From positions 1 to 64,000 of the forward strand of contig NZ_FOXE01000011.1 in assembly GCF_900115635.1 (NCBI RefSeq): 64,000 bases of DNA, in the 5' to 3' direction. Positions 35,258 through 45,426 of this stretch are shown here, in pieces (position 1 is the first letter of the stretch; each line of letters begins with the position of its first letter). The position numbers and the translations under genes are program-made. This stretch comes from Oscillibacter sp. PC13 (lineage in GTDB: Bacteria; Bacillota; Clostridia; Oscillospirales; Oscillospiraceae). Under the pieces are notes generated by a model. That model saw nothing but the letters and a program-made list of their open reading frames with translations. It made no database searches and was not told the DNA's origin.

Positions 35258-35286
35258 ATTATCAGCATAGACCACGGGCTTGACAA
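35258..35286 (-). promoter_or_regulatory. Promoter of the PPOX-like gene
   Basis: On the minus strand TTGTCA (35281-35286) and GATAAT (35258-35263) have 17-bp spacing, 27 bp before the start codon. Confidence 0.75.
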
Positions 35287-35314
35287 AGGAAAGATATCCG
35301 CAAATTTATGAGTG

Positions 35315-35332
35315 ACTATTAAATTGAATAGT
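35315..35332. promoter_or_regulatory. Candidate HxlR operator
   Basis: ACTATT and AATAGT form an inverted repeat with a 6-base spacer. It lies between the divergent promoters and next to the -35 of the HxlR gene, as expected for an autoregulating HxlR site. Confidence 0.55.
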
Positions 35333-35335
35333 AAC

Positions 35336-35364
35336 TTGTCTCCTGACAGCGTTTTCGCTATAAT
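35336..35364 (+). promoter_or_regulatory. Promoter of the HxlR gene
   Basis: TTGTCT (35336-35341) and TATAAT (35359-35364) have 17-bp spacing, 36 bp before ATG 35401. Confidence 0.8.
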
Positions 35365-35400
35365 AACCCCATCAAAGATGCGGAAAGAGGCGGGGAGCTC

Positions 35401-35802
35401 ATGTATCAGCCGAAGCTGGAAAAAGACATCCGTTGTCCGCTGGAATATGGACTGGACGTATTCGGCGGCAAGTGGAAATCACGAATTATCTGTGTGCTGG
35501 CCGCAAAACAGGTTCTGCGGTACAGCACTTTGCGCCGGGAGATGGTGAATATCACGGACGCGGTATTGGCGGCGACGCTGAAGGAACTGATGACGGACGG
35601 CATTGTCTGCCGCCAGCAGTTTGACGAGATTCCGCCGCGTGTGGAATACCGCTTGACGGAAAAGGGAGTCTCCGTGGTGCCGATTCTGCAGAGCATCTGC
35701 CGGTGGGCAGGGGCGTATCACCCGGAGGCCGGCGGCCCGGCGCCGGAGCAATGCCGGAAGTGCGATTACGGCCGGACGGACATGGAGAACAGTCTCCTCT
35801 AA
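35401..35802 (+). CDS. HxlR-family transcriptional regulator
   Basis: The 133-residue protein has the HxlR winged helix (CPLEYGLDVFGGKWKSRIICVL, RYSTLRREMVNITDAVLAATLKELMTDGIV, PPRVEYRLTEKG). Cys at position ~14 is the usual redox/electrophile sensor of this family, and a C-terminal CRKC pair is present. It probably regulates itself and the divergent flavoprotein through the ACTATT inverted repeat. Confidence 0.93.
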   Translation: MYQPKLEKDIRCPLEYGLDVFGGKWKSRIICVLAAKQVLRYSTLRREMVNITDAVLAATLKELMTDGIVCRQQFDEIPPRVEYRLTEKGVSVVPILQSICRWAGAYHPEAGGPAPEQCRKCDYGRTDMENSLL

Positions 35803-35825
35803 AGAAACAGGAAACGCGGAAGAAT

Positions 35826-35862
35826 AAAAGGAGGGCGGTGCAATGCACCGTCCTCCTTTTGG
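35826..35862 (+). terminator. Terminator after the HxlR gene
   Basis: A 17-bp stem with one G-T pair (arms 35826-35842 and 35844-35860) has an almost closed loop and a T-run end. A-rich foot and T-rich tail let it serve both strands. Confidence 0.8.
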
Positions 35863-35956
35863 CAGAAAGTTTTCACATGGCGGCCGCCTGAACGCACAAA
35901 AGCCCTGCCGCCATGTTATACCGGATCTTTTGGCAGAAAAACATCCGGCAGGAATT

Positions 35957-37186
35957 TTATTGGGCAGCTGTACAATAGCGCTGAAGAATGACCGCGAATT
36001 GAGCGCGGGTAGCAGTGCCGCCTGGGTTCAGCGTAGCGGAGGCAGTGCCGCTCACAAATCCGTTTTCCACTGCCCAGGACAGCGCGCCCACCGCATAGTC
36101 CGCAACGGAGGCGGCGTCCGGATAGGAAGTGAGTACGGCAGTGGCAGCCGGATTGCCGGCCTGACGCCAGAGCATGGTCACAAGCTGTTGACGGGAGACC
36201 GGGCTGCCCGGAGCAGTTCCGTCAGAAAGGCCGCTCTCCACTGCCCAATCTCTGGCTGCGGCAAAATCTGCAGGAGACTGGCCGTTGAGACGGGCGAGAA
36301 TCATCCACAGCTGCTGGCGGGTGACTGTGTCGCCGGGATTGAATGTGGAGGCAGTGTCGCCGTTCATATAGCCGTTTTCATAGGCCCAAAGAATGGCATC
36401 CTCTGCCCAGTAGCCATCGGGCACATCAGAAAACACAGGCGAAGATGCTGCAGAATCCGCTGCAAAGGAGGCCTGGACAGTAACGCGCATGTCAGGCATT
36501 GTAAATGTGTAGCGGCTGCCGATCTGCTTTTCCAGCTTCATGGTATTGCCATTGGTGTCAGTAACGGTCAGGGTCTCCAGGACATAGCCCTCATCCGGCT
36601 TCACGGTGAGCGTGACGCTGTCGCCCTTCTCGGCATAGCGGGGAGAGACGGTAACCGTACCGCCCGTGGTCTTGGAGGGAATGGAAATGGTATAGGAGTT
36701 GTCGCCGTCGCTGCTGGAGGAAGAATCGTCATCCTTGCCGTCATCCGGCTTGGCATCCTCTTTCCACTGGGCGGTCAGCGTGACCGTGGCAGAAACCGGG
36801 TAGGGAGAGGAGACGGTTTGGCTGCCGTCATACCAGCCCAAAAAGGTATAGCCCGCACGGGTGGGGGAGGGCAGCACAAGCAAATGACCGGCAGGCTGAT
36901 CGGCATATACTGTGTCCGCCGTGACGCCATCCCGATACTGCAGCGTGACGGTATACGTCTCGGCGCTGGGCTCCTGGGTCACATCAGAAATGGTGTCGCC
37001 GGGCTTGGCGTTCTGCAGAGCCTCTTCTGTGCTGGGATAGTAGCTGTAAGGTGCGTCGGAATTTGTCTCTGTGCTGTGTAGCTCGTATTTCAGCGATTCA
37101 TCCAGATACTCCGGATCCACCGGGACAGCATAGCTGCCGCCGGAGATGATGGTCTTCGTGTTGGTGCATTCCACGGCTTCCGCATT
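35957..37186 (-). pseudogene. 3' remnant of an SLH-domain surface protein with InlB repeats
   Basis: Reading on the minus strand, ~35 residues look like the end of a large adhesin (TIISGGSYAVPVDPEYL). An InlB/Listeria-Bacteroides repeat follows (TVTLQYRDGVTA to AGYTFLGWYDGSQ), then an Asp/Ser linker, a second beta domain (GGTVTVSPRYAEKGDSVTLTV), and three S-layer homology domains (FSDVPDGYWAEDAILWAYENG and two more) that anchor proteins to the cell wall. There is no signal peptide, start or ribosome binding site; upstream of ~37186 the frame turns into AT-rich sequence without homology features. The 5' part was probably deleted. Confidence 0.75.
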
Positions 37187-37492
37187 TATGATTTCCAAAT
37201 TTATTATAATATATTTTTTACAAATTGTGATACGCTGTGCAAAAAATCGAATAAAATGAAACTGGCGTGTATTAGATGGAGGGATAGCCATGGAAGACGC
37301 TTCGACGCAGAAATCCTCCATCCCCCGCACGCCATTGCACTGTGAAAGGATGCCACACAAAATAGAAATCAGCTCCGGGCAAAGATCATGTTTCAGGGTG
37401 TTTGCCGCCAAGGACGGTAAAACAGTAAAAAAGAAAAACAAAAAGAAGCGCCTAGCCCTTTTGGGGTTAGGCGCTTTGCTTGCAATTTTGGA
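37187..37492. other. Gene-free stretch between surface-protein remnant and RNase J
   Basis: It holds an AT-rich core (37187-37260) and the RNase J terminator. The weak frames on either strand have no family features and run through the terminator. Confidence 0.5.
37446..37478 (-). terminator. Terminator of the RNase J gene
   Basis: The stem AAGCGCCTA with TAGGCGCTT, plus further pairing CCC/GGG, is followed on the minus strand by TTTTTGTTTTT. It is bidirectional in form. Confidence 0.85.
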
Positions 37493-39151
37493 TTACAGCC
37501 GCGTCACCACGGGGATCACCATGGGATTGCGCTTGGTGTTTTTAAACAGGTAGCTGCTGACCGCGGATTTTACAGCGCCCTTCAGTTCTCCGTCATCCCG
37601 GCTGCGTTTTTGGGAGACGGCCGCAGCTGCGTCCATGGCCACATTCTGCAGCTCCTTCATCAGCTCCTCGGACTCCTTCACATAGATGAAGCCGCGGGTG
37701 ACAATCTCGGGGGGACTCAGCAGTGCGCCGTCGTGGGAAGAGATGGGAAGAACCACCACCACCATGCCGTCCTCAGCCAGGCGCTTGCGATCCCGCATGA
37801 CCACGGCACCCACATCACCCACGCCGGATCCATCCACATATACTTCGCCGGCGGGCACGGAACCATTGATTTTCAAAGTTTTCACCGTAATCTCAATCAC
37901 GTTTCCGTTGTCCGCTATGGCAATATGGTTGCGATCCATGCCCATCTGCTGGGCCACCTGGGAGTGGATTTGAAGCATCCGCTGCTCACCGTGAAGCGGG
38001 ACGAAGAAACGGGGCTTCGTCAGGGCGTGAATAATTTTCAGCTCCTCCTGGCAGGCGTGGCCGGAGACATGCAGCATATCCGCCCGGTCATAAACCACCT
38101 TTACACCCTTGCGGAACAGCTCATTGATCACCCGGCCCACCGTCACCTCGTTGCCGGGAATGGCGGAGGCGGAGATAATCACCTTATCACCGGCACCCAG
38201 TTCCACTTGCTTGTGGGTGGAGAAGGCCATGCGGTACAGGGCGCTCATCTCCTCCCCCTGGGAGCCAGTGGTGACGATGACCTGCTTGTTTTTAGGGAGT
38301 CCCTTGATTTTATTGATGTCCATAAGGGTGTTCTTCGGAACCTTCATATAGCCCAGCTCTGTGGAGACCTTCATCATATTCTCCATGCTGCGGCCGGTAA
38401 CAGCTACCTTCCGGCCGCACTGGGCCGCGGCATCCAGCACCTGCTGAATCCGATGGACGTTAGAGGCAAAGGTGGTGACAATGATGCGCTCCTCACAGTT
38501 CTGGAACTGCCGCATAAAAGTAGTGCCTACCGTCTTTTCAGAAGGGGTAAAGCCGGGACGCTCCACATTTGTGGAGTCCGCGCATAGTGCCAGGACGCCC
38601 TCCTTGCCCAGTTCACCAAAGCGGGCCAGGTCAATAACTTCCCCATCGATGGGAGTGGAATCGATCTTGAAATCTCCGGTGTGGACCACAGTTCCCATAT
38701 GGGTGTGAATCGCAAAGGCCACGGAGTCTGCAATCGAGTGGTTCACGTGAATAAACTCCACATTGAATTTGCCGGCCCGGACGGTCTTGCCCGGATCCAC
38801 AGTGATAAGCTTGGTGCTCTTGACAAGTCCGTGCTCCTCCAGCTTCAGCTTGATGAGGCCGGCGGTAAAGCGGGTGCAGTAAATGGGCATGTTCACCTGC
38901 TTGAGGACATAGGGAATGGCCCCCACGTGGTCTTCGTGGCCATGGGTGATGAAAAGCCCCCGGATACGGGCGCGGTTTTTGATCAGATAGCTGACGTCGG
39001 GAATAATACAGTCAATGCCGTACATGTCATCTCCGGGGAAGGCCATACCGCAGTCTACCACGATGATTTCCCCGCCGTACTCATAGGCGGTCATGTTCTT
39101 TCCGATTTCGTTCAGACCGCCTAAGGGAATGATTTTTAGTTTTTCTGCCAT
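37493..39151 (-). CDS. rnj: Ribonuclease J
   Basis: The 552-residue protein is a metallo-beta-lactamase/beta-CASP RNase. It has LGGLNEIGKNMTAYEYG, the metal motif FITHGHEDHVGAIPY (~68-82), HTGDFKID, ADSTN, beta-CASP motifs (VTTGSQGEEMSALYRMA, VSGHACQEELK, FVPLHGEQRML) and the C-terminal RNase J domain. It performs 5'-to-3' exo- and endonucleolytic mRNA and rRNA processing. It is monocistronic here, with a strong terminator. Confidence 0.96.
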   Translation of the reverse strand: MAEKLKIIPLGGLNEIGKNMTAYEYGGEIIVVDCGMAFPGDDMYGIDCIIPDVSYLIKNRARIRGLFITHGHEDHVGAIPYVLKQVNMPIYCTRFTAGLIKLKLEEHGLVKSTKLITVDPGKTVRAGKFNVEFIHVNHSIADSVAFAIHTHMGTVVHTGDFKIDSTPIDGEVIDLARFGELGKEGVLALCADSTNVERPGFTPSEKTVGTTFMRQFQNCEERIIVTTFASNVHRIQQVLDAAAQCGRKVAVTGRSMENMMKVSTELGYMKVPKNTLMDINKIKGLPKNKQVIVTTGSQGEEMSALYRMAFSTHKQVELGAGDKVIISASAIPGNEVTVGRVINELFRKGVKVVYDRADMLHVSGHACQEELKIIHALTKPRFFVPLHGEQRMLQIHSQVAQQMGMDRNHIAIADNGNVIEITVKTLKINGSVPAGEVYVDGSGVGDVGAVVMRDRKRLAEDGMVVVVLPISSHDGALLSPPEIVTRGFIYVKESEELMKELQNVAMDAAAAVSQKRSRDDGELKGAVKSAVSSYLFKNTKRNPMVIPVVTRL

Positions 39152-39585
39152 AGATTCATCGTTCTCCTTTTATACAAATATGTAAGGAATCTCCCCGGAG
39201 AAAATGGATATGGCGCGGTTGCTGTGCCGCAAAATGGGCACACAAATAAGAGACGCCCGTTACCTGTCCAGCCCCGTTACGCCGGCAGGGATTCGGTTGC
39301 GCCATCCCAATTTTCTGTATAAGAGATTGATTTATTTGACTGAGGTGGAAACACCGCCCACACCAGTAAAATACAGAGGAAAGCGGAGAAACGGAAACGA
39401 TCTCAACGCTTAATTTAATCTAGTATAGCACAGAAGCATGAAGTTGTATACATTTTTTTCAAAATGTTTCCTGGGGCAACGGGGAAAATGGCGCTGGCCA
39501 TTGGTTTTAGCAGTTGCGTCCTTTTTGGAAAACTGGTATACTGTATTTCTATTAATATGCTTTCCGGTCAAAGGAGACTTTCGAC
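39152..39585. other. Gene-free stretch between divergent rnj and gdpP
   Basis: No gene is supported. The region should hold the rnj promoter and the gdpP promoter at 39514-39542. The short plus-strand frame at 39204 has no family features. Confidence 0.5.
39514..39542 (+). promoter_or_regulatory. Promoter of the gdpP-rplI-dnaB cluster
   Basis: TTGCGT (39514-39519) and TATACT (39537-39542) are 17 bp apart, 44 bp before the gdpP ATG, which has AAAGGAG upstream. Confidence 0.65.
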
Positions 39586-41580
39586 ATGAATAATAAAAAA
39601 CTCTCCCGCCTGCTGGAGCCGAATCTGAAATTGTACTTCCTGTGCATGCTCCTCTTTTCTGCGGCCACCTGTACGGCCAGCCCTCTTTTGGGCCTGACGG
39701 AAATCTGTGTGACAGTGGGGCTGTATGTCTATTTTACCAAGAGCAATTTCAGCCGTCGGCAGGGAATTCTGCAATACATTGACAGTGTCACCGGCAGCGT
39801 GGACACGGCCAGCAAATCCACCCTCATCAATTCACCGCTCCCCATTATGGTATTCCGCCCTGACACGGGGGAAGTCATCTGGAGCAATGAAAATTTTCTT
39901 CAGCTGGCAGGGGTACGGGAGCATCTGTTTGAGATTAAAGTGGAGGACGCAGTACCGAACCTGCCGGTTCAGTGGCTGCTGGAGGGAAAACAGGAGTGCC
40001 CGGACCGCGTATTCATGAATGGACACCGCTTCCGGGTCTATGGCAGCCTGGTCCGGGCAAAGGGCCGGAATGGGGAGCAAAACCTGGTGGCAACCACCTA
40101 TTGGGTGGATACCACGGAGGCCGACGAGCTGAAGGAGAGCTACATGGCCACACGGCCGGTGGTGGCGATTTTGACAGTCGACAACTATGAAGATTTAATG
40201 AAAGCCTGCGCGGATACCCAGCGGAGCGCGGTACTGGCCCAAATTGACGAAAAGCTGAACAGTTGGGCCGCCGGCGGACATGGGCTGCTGCTGAAGACAG
40301 ATCGGGATCACTATCTTTTTATTTTTGAGGAACGCCATTACGATCATTTTGTGGAAGAGAAATTTTCTGTTTTGGACACCATTCGGGATATCAAGGTGGG
40401 CGAGGGGGTTCATCCAACGCTCTCTGTCGGCGTGGGCAAGGATGCCGACGGTATTGCAGAACTGTATAAGAACGCCAACCTTTCGGTGGAGATGGCGCTC
40501 AGCCGCGGCGGAGACCAGGCGGTGGTCCGGGGAAAAATGGACTTTGCATTTTACGGCGGACGGGCCAAGACGACGGAGAAGCGCACAAAGGTAAAGTCAC
40601 GGGTCATGGCGAACGCGCTCAGCGAACTGATCGCCGATGCCGCCGAGATCTATGTCATGGGGCATGGCTATGCGGACATGGATGCCGTTGGTGCGGCGGC
40701 TGGCCTGTGCTGCGCGGCCAGGAAGCGCGGTAAGCGGGCCCAGATTGTCATCGACTTGGAGAAGAATGCGGCGGGGCCGATTTTGACCAAGCTGCAAGGG
40801 CTTCCGGAGTATGAAAATCTGTTCATCGATCCCGGAGAAGCGTTTTTAAAAATCAAACCCGGGGCTTTGCTGATCGTTGTGGATACCAACCGCCCAGATA
40901 TGGTGGAAAGTCCGCAGCTGCTGGAAGCCTGCAATCGGGTGGCGGTGATTGACCACCACCGCCGGGCTGCCAGCTATATAGAGAATGCGGCGTTCAGCTT
41001 TCACGAGCCATATGCTTCCTCTGCCTCGGAGCTGGTGACAGAGCTTCTGCAATATCTGGTGGAGCCCGCCGATCTCCTGCGGGAAGAAGCGGAAGCCCTG
41101 CTTGCCGGTATTGTGTTGGACACCAAGCACTTTACACTTCGCACCGGCGGCCGCACATTTGAAGCGGCGGCCTTCCTGCGGCGGGCCGGCGCGGACACCA
41201 CGGATGTGCAGCGCCTGTTCCAAAACAATTTGAATGAGATGGTCTTCCGATACGACATTATCCGCCGGGCGGAGCTATATCGGGATAACATTGCCGTGTC
41301 GGTGGTGCCGGAGAACAAGGTGGACCGTGTGGCGGCGGCCCAAGCTGCTGACGAGCTGCTGGGACTCAAGGGCGTCAAGGCGTCTTTTGTAATTTACCGC
41401 AGCGGTGAGGATGTTCTGCTGTCTGCCCGTTCCCTGGGGGAAATCAATGTCCAGGTAATCGTAGAAGCCCTTGGCGGCGGAGGAAATTCCACGACAGCCG
41501 GCGGGCGGATTGACGGCAGCAGCCCTGAGAGAGTCCGGGAGCAGCTGCTGGAGGCCATTGACCGTTATTTTGAGAAATAA
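39586..41580 (+). CDS. gdpP: c-di-AMP phosphodiesterase GdpP (DHH/DHHA1 family)
   Basis: The 664-residue length fits GdpP. It has two N-terminal membrane segments (~15-50), a PAS-like domain ([21 protein letters not shown]), a degenerate GGDEF domain (~175-310) and the DHH catalytic domain with metal motifs [14 protein letters not shown] (~352), DTNRPDMVE and [13 protein letters not shown]1 domain ends the protein ([19 protein letters not shown]). It hydrolyses the second messenger c-di-AMP to pApA. It heads a co-oriented cluster with rplI (38-bp gap) and dnaB. Confidence 0.95.
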   Translation: MNNKKLSRLLEPNLKLYFLCMLLFSAATCTASPLLGLTEICVTVGLYVYFTKSNFSRRQGILQYIDSVTGSVDTASKSTLINSPLPIMVFRPDTGEVIWSNENFLQLAGVREHLFEIKVEDAVPNLPVQWLLEGKQECPDRVFMNGHRFRVYGSLVRAKGRNGEQNLVATTYWVDTTEADELKESYMATRPVVAILTVDNYEDLMKACADTQRSAVLAQIDEKLNSWAAGGHGLLLKTDRDHYLFIFEERHYDHFVEEKFSVLDTIRDIKVGEGVHPTLSVGVGKDADGIAELYKNANLSVEMALSRGGDQAVVRGKMDFAFYGGRAKTTEKRTKVKSRVMANALSELIADAAEIYVMGHGYADMDAVGAAAGLCCAARKRGKRAQIVIDLEKNAAGPILTKLQGLPEYENLFIDPGEAFLKIKPGALLIVVDTNRPDMVESPQLLEACNRVAVIDHHRRAASYIENAAFSFHEPYASSASELVTELLQYLVEPADLLREEAEALLAGIVLDTKHFTLRTGGRTFEAAAFLRRAGADTTDVQRLFQNNLNEMVFRYDIIRRAELYRDNIAVSVVPENKVDRVAAAQAADELLGLKGVKASFVIYRSGEDVLLSARSLGEINVQVIVEALGGGGNSTTAGGRIDGSSPERVREQLLEAIDRYFEK

Positions 41581-41618
41581 GCAATGATAAAGGAATCACA
41601 GAAAAGGAGATTGTACCG

Positions 41619-42068
41619 ATGAAGGTTATTTTACAGCAGGATGTGAAGGGCCAGGGGAAAAAAGGCCAGATGGTGGAAGTGTCCGAAGGCTACGCCCGGA
41701 ACTTCCTTTTGCCGCGGAAGCTGGCCATTGCAGCCACGGCGGATGCCATTAACACGATGAATCTGAAGGAAAAGGCCAGGAAGGCTGAGGAAGCACGCCT
41801 GAAAGCGGAAGCAGAGGCCACTGCCGAAAAGCTGAAGGAGTGCCAGGTGAAGTTGACCGCCAAGGGAGGCAACGGCGGCCGGCTGTTCGGTGCCGTCACG
41901 ACCAAGGAGATTTCCGAGGGGCTGCAGAAGCAGTACGGTGTGGACGTTCCGAAGCAGAAGCTGGTGCTGGAGGAGCCTATTAAGGCGTTTGGCTCTTACC
42001 AGATCAAGGCCAAACTTGGTTTTGAAGTGGTAGGCACGGTCTACGTGTCCGTATTTGAAGAGAAATAA
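41619..42068 (+). CDS. rplI: 50S ribosomal protein L9
   Basis: The 149-residue protein has the L9 N-terminal domain signature ([34 protein letters not shown]), the long connecting helix and a C-terminal rRNA-binding domain ([13 protein letters not shown]). It has a GGAG-type ribosome binding site. gdpP-rplI-dnaB is the classic Firmicute order. Confidence 0.98.
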   Translation: MKVILQQDVKGQGKKGQMVEVSEGYARNFLLPRKLAIAATADAINTMNLKEKARKAEEARLKAEAEATAEKLKECQVKLTAKGGNGGRLFGAVTTKEISEGLQKQYGVDVPKQKLVLEEPIKAFGSYQIKAKLGFEVVGTVYVSVFEEK

Positions 42069-42141
42069 AAAGGAAGCTTTGCCCTGCAGGGGATCGACTC
42101 CTACAGAGCTGATGCCCCATCTCTTTCGGAGGTGAAATCCC

Positions 42142-43494
42142 ATGGCAAATGAAGATCTGCTGCTGCGGCAGATGCCCCACAGTCTGGAGGGGGAGCAGGC
42201 GGTGCTGGGCTCCATGCTGATCGACGCGGACTGCGTGAAATATGTGATGGAGAAGCTGCGGCCTGCGGACTTCTATCTCCGGCAGAATCGGGAGATTTTC
42301 GAAACGATTTACTCCATGTTCACCTATGCCAAGCCCATTGACGGCATCACGGTGTGCGAGGAGATGCAGAAAAACGGCACCTATGACGAGAACACCACCC
42401 GCACCTATCTTGCCCAGCTGATGGAGATTACCCCAACCAGCGCCAATGTGATGGAATATATATCCATTGTCCGGGATAAGGCGCTGCTGCGGGGGGTGGC
42501 TCAGGCTGCCTCTGAGATTACCGCCATGGTACAGGAGGGAGTCGGCGAGGCCGCCGCAATTTTGGAAGCCGCGGAGCAGAAGGTTTACGCTGTCCGGCGG
42601 GGCCAGAGCGCTCAGGACATGGTGCCGCTGCGGCAGGTGCTGCCGGAGGTGCTGGACCGCCTGAGCGAGATGAGCGAGAGTGACAGCCGTCTGCCGGGGC
42701 TTTCCACCGGCCTTTCCGCTGTGGACCAGAAGATTACGGGCCTGAATAAATCCGACCTGATTCTGCTGGCTGCCCGGCCCGGTATGGGCAAGACGTCCTT
42801 TGCCATGAATGTGGCGCTGAATGTGGCAAAGGGGACACAGAAGACCGTGGCCATTTTCTCGCTGGAAATGTCTCGGGAACAGCTTGCCACCCGGCTGCTC
42901 AGCTCGGAGGCTTGCGTGGAAAACTACCGGCTGAAAACCGGCTCCCTGCGGGAGACCGACTGGGAGAAGATTGCCGGCGCCGCCACAATTTTGAATAAAG
43001 TGGATGTTCGCATCGACGACAACCCCATGCTGTCGGTGGCGGATATGAACGCCAAGTGCCGCCGCCTGGAGAATCTGGGCCTGGTGGTGATTGACTACCT
43101 GCAATTGATGACCTCCGCCGGCGGCAAGGGATACGGCGGAGAAAACCGCCAGCAGGTGGTGTCCGATATGTCCCGTATGCTGAAAATTATGGCGAAGGAA
43201 TTGAACGTTCCGGTGATCTGCCTTTCCCAGCTGTCCCGCGCCAATGAAAAGCGGGATGACAAGCGGCCTATGCTGTCGGACCTCCGGGAGTCCGGCGCCA
43301 TCGAGCAGGACGCGGACATCGTTCTGTTTTTGTACCGGGACGATTATTATAATGAGGACTCGGAGAAGCACAACATCGCCGAGTGCATTGTGGCCAAAAA
43401 CCGCCATGGCGAAACCGGCAAGGTAGAGCTGCGGTGGATGCCGGAGTATACGCAGTTCTCCACCCTGGACACACGGTACGACGATGAGGAGTGA
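42142..43494 (+). CDS. dnaB: Replicative DNA helicase DnaB/DnaC
   Basis: The 450-residue protein has the N-terminal helicase-interaction domain (QMPHSLEGEQAVLGSML) and RecA-like motor: GLSTGLSAVDQKITGL, Walker A AARPGMGKTSFAMNVA (~210), Walker B LVVIDYLQLM (~315), and the C-terminal RESGAIEQDADIVLFLYRDDYY. It is the hexameric helicase of the replication fork. Its end overlaps tilS by 11 bp. Confidence 0.98.
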   Translation: MANEDLLLRQMPHSLEGEQAVLGSMLIDADCVKYVMEKLRPADFYLRQNREIFETIYSMFTYAKPIDGITVCEEMQKNGTYDENTTRTYLAQLMEITPTSANVMEYISIVRDKALLRGVAQAASEITAMVQEGVGEAAAILEAAEQKVYAVRRGQSAQDMVPLRQVLPEVLDRLSEMSESDSRLPGLSTGLSAVDQKITGLNKSDLILLAARPGMGKTSFAMNVALNVAKGTQKTVAIFSLEMSREQLATRLLSSEACVENYRLKTGSLRETDWEKIAGAATILNKVDVRIDDNPMLSVADMNAKCRRLENLGLVVIDYLQLMTSAGGKGYGGENRQQVVSDMSRMLKIMAKELNVPVICLSQLSRANEKRDDKRPMLSDLRESGAIEQDADIVLFLYRDDYYNEDSEKHNIAECIVAKNRHGETGKVELRWMPEYTQFSTLDTRYDDEE

Positions 43495-44851
43495 CCTGAC
43501 TGCTGCGAAAGCTTTATTGCAGGCGGAGTTCCCAGGCGGCGGACGGGTTTTGTGCGCCGTTTCCGGCGGGCTGGATTCTATGTGCCTGCTGCATTTCATG
43601 ACAACGTGGGGCGCGGAAAACGGCTTTTCCGTCACCGCCGCCCATTTCAACCACCAACTGCGGGGCGAGGACGCCGACCGGGATGAGAGCTTTGTCCGGG
43701 ACTGGTGCGCTGCCCATGGAATTCCCTTTGCCGCCGGGCGGGGAAATGTCCGCAGTCTGGCGGAACGGGAAGGACTCTCTGCCGAGGAGGCGGCCCGCAG
43801 ACTGCGGTATGCCTTTTTGCGGGAGACGGCGAAAGAAACGGACTGCGCGGCGATTCTCACCGCCCACCACGCTGATGACAGCGCGGAGACGATGCTGCTG
43901 AACCTGGCGCGCGGCACAGGCCTGAAGGGCCTGTGCGGTATTCCGGCCAAGCGGGATGGCATTCTGAGGCCGTTTTTGAGCGTGACCCGGGCGGAGCTGG
44001 CGGCTTATGCCGCCGTCCATGGGGTTCCCCACATAGAGGATGAGACCAACGCCGACCCCGATGCGGCGGCCAGGAATCTCCTGCGGCTGCAGGTGCTGCC
44101 GCTTTTGAAGGAAATCAATCCCCGCGTGGTGGAGCATATGAACGCCACCGCGGAACAGCTGAATGTTCTCGACCGTTCTTTGGAAGAGGATGCCCGCCGC
44201 CGCACCGCCCATGTGGAGCGCCGGGAAGGGCGGGTGACGCTGTCCTGGGAGACCCTGGGAGAGGCCCCGTGGAGCGTCCGCCCCCGGATGCTGCTGCAGC
44301 TGTTCGACCTTCTGGGCGTGGGCAGAAAGGACATCGGTGCCGTCCATCTGGATGCAATTTTGGCGATGGCGCGCCACACCGGCGGCGGAGAGAGCCGCCT
44401 CAGCCTGCCCCATGGCGTCACGGCCCGGTACAGCCGCGGCTGGCTGGTGCTGGAAACCCGGCCCCAGACGCTGACAGAAGCGGTGCTTTTGCCGGGGCAG
44501 CCTCTCCGATGGGGAGACTACACCCTGACTTTGCTGGACCGGCGGATAGGAGACGGCCTGGCGCTGCGCCCACGGAAAGAAAAGGAGAGCTGGAGGATTG
44601 CGGTGGGGCCCTGTATGCCGGGAGAACGGCTGATGCTGCCGGGAAGCAATGGCGGCCGCTCCATCAAGCGCCTGTGCATCGACCGACACATCTCTTTGGA
44701 GGAACGGGATCGGCTGCCGGCGATTTATGCGGATGGACGGCTGGCGGCAGTCTGGAAGCTGGGTGTGAATCAAACATTTTTGCCGGAGGGGGAACCCGGC
44801 CGGTTTATTCAAATTATCAAAGAGACAGAGGAGAACAACTATGAAAAGTGA
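43484..44851 (+). CDS. tilS: tRNA(Ile)-lysidine synthase TilS
   Basis: The 455-residue protein has the PP-loop ATPase signature CAVSGGLDSMCLLHFM (~23-38), HFNHQLRGEDADRDE, LTAHHADDSAETMLLNLARGTGLKGLCG and the C-terminal TilS tRNA-binding domains. It converts C34 of tRNA-Ile(CAT) to lysidine. The ATG at 43484 lies inside the dnaB 3' end and overlaps hpt by 11 bp. tilS-hpt-ftsH is conserved in Firmicutes. Confidence 0.96.
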   Translation: MRSDLTAAKALLQAEFPGGGRVLCAVSGGLDSMCLLHFMTTWGAENGFSVTAAHFNHQLRGEDADRDESFVRDWCAAHGIPFAAGRGNVRSLAEREGLSAEEAARRLRYAFLRETAKETDCAAILTAHHADDSAETMLLNLARGTGLKGLCGIPAKRDGILRPFLSVTRAELAAYAAVHGVPHIEDETNADPDAAARNLLRLQVLPLLKEINPRVVEHMNATAEQLNVLDRSLEEDARRRTAHVERREGRVTLSWETLGEAPWSVRPRMLLQLFDLLGVGRKDIGAVHLDAILAMARHTGGGESRLSLPHGVTARYSRGWLVLETRPQTLTEAVLLPGQPLRWGDYTLTLLDRRIGDGLALRPRKEKESWRIAVGPCMPGERLMLPGSNGGRSIKRLCIDRHISLEERDRLPAIYADGRLAAVWKLGVNQTFLPEGEPGRFIQIIKETEENNYEK

Positions 44852-45395
44852 GATGGAGCAGGACATTCTGAAGGTTTTGGTAACAGAAGAGGAAATCCAG
44901 CGGCGAATCGCGGAGCTGGGAGCGGAACTGTACGATCAGTTTCACGACAAAAACCCACTGTTTCTGGGAGTCCTGAAGGGATCCTTCGTGTTCATGGCGG
45001 ATTTGGTGCGGGCCTGCCAGGTAAAGAGCGATGTGGAGTTTATCGCCGTCAGTTCCTACCAAAATGCGACGGTATCCTCCGGCCGGGTGCAGATTACCCA
45101 CGACCTGCAGCAGGATATCACCGGACGGAATGTCGTCATTGTGGAGGATATTCTGGATTCCGGAAATACACTGGCCTTTTTGAAAGACTACTTCCTCACA
45201 AAAGGGGCGGCCTCCATCACCATTGCCACGTTGCTGGATAAGCCTGCCCGCAGGACGAAAGCCATTACTGCGGACTATGTGGGCTTCGTCGTGCCGGACG
45301 AATTTGTGGTGGGCTACGGCTTGGACTATTGTCAGCGGTACCGTAATGTGCCTTATATCGGCGTCCTGAAGCCGGAGGTCTACGCAAATCACTGA
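44841..45395 (+). CDS. hpt: Hypoxanthine-guanine phosphoribosyltransferase
   Basis: The 184-residue type I PRTase carries the PRPP loop [17 protein letters not shown] (~95-111) and flanking motifs ([36 protein letters not shown]). It salvages hypoxanthine and guanine to IMP and GMP. The start lies within the 3' end of tilS. Confidence 0.97.
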   Translation: MKSEMEQDILKVLVTEEEIQRRIAELGAELYDQFHDKNPLFLGVLKGSFVFMADLVRACQVKSDVEFIAVSSYQNATVSSGRVQITHDLQQDITGRNVVIVEDILDSGNTLAFLKDYFLTKGAASITIATLLDKPARRTKAITADYVGFVVPDEFVVGYGLDYCQRYRNVPYIGVLKPEVYANH

Positions 45396-45426
45396 CCGGC
45401 ACCGGTCTGAAGGAGGAAACCCGAAC

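Noticed and set aside
35843..37081. 412-codon plus-strand open frame
   Set aside because: It is antisense to the SLH/InlB surface-protein remnant, whose repeats are unmistakable.
37290..37553. Plus-strand frame running into the RNase J terminator
   Set aside because: Its Lys-rich end is a translation of the A-rich terminator flank, and there is no matching family.
42004..43962. 652-codon minus-strand open frame
   Set aside because: It is antisense to rplI, dnaB and tilS and shows no recognisable protein features.
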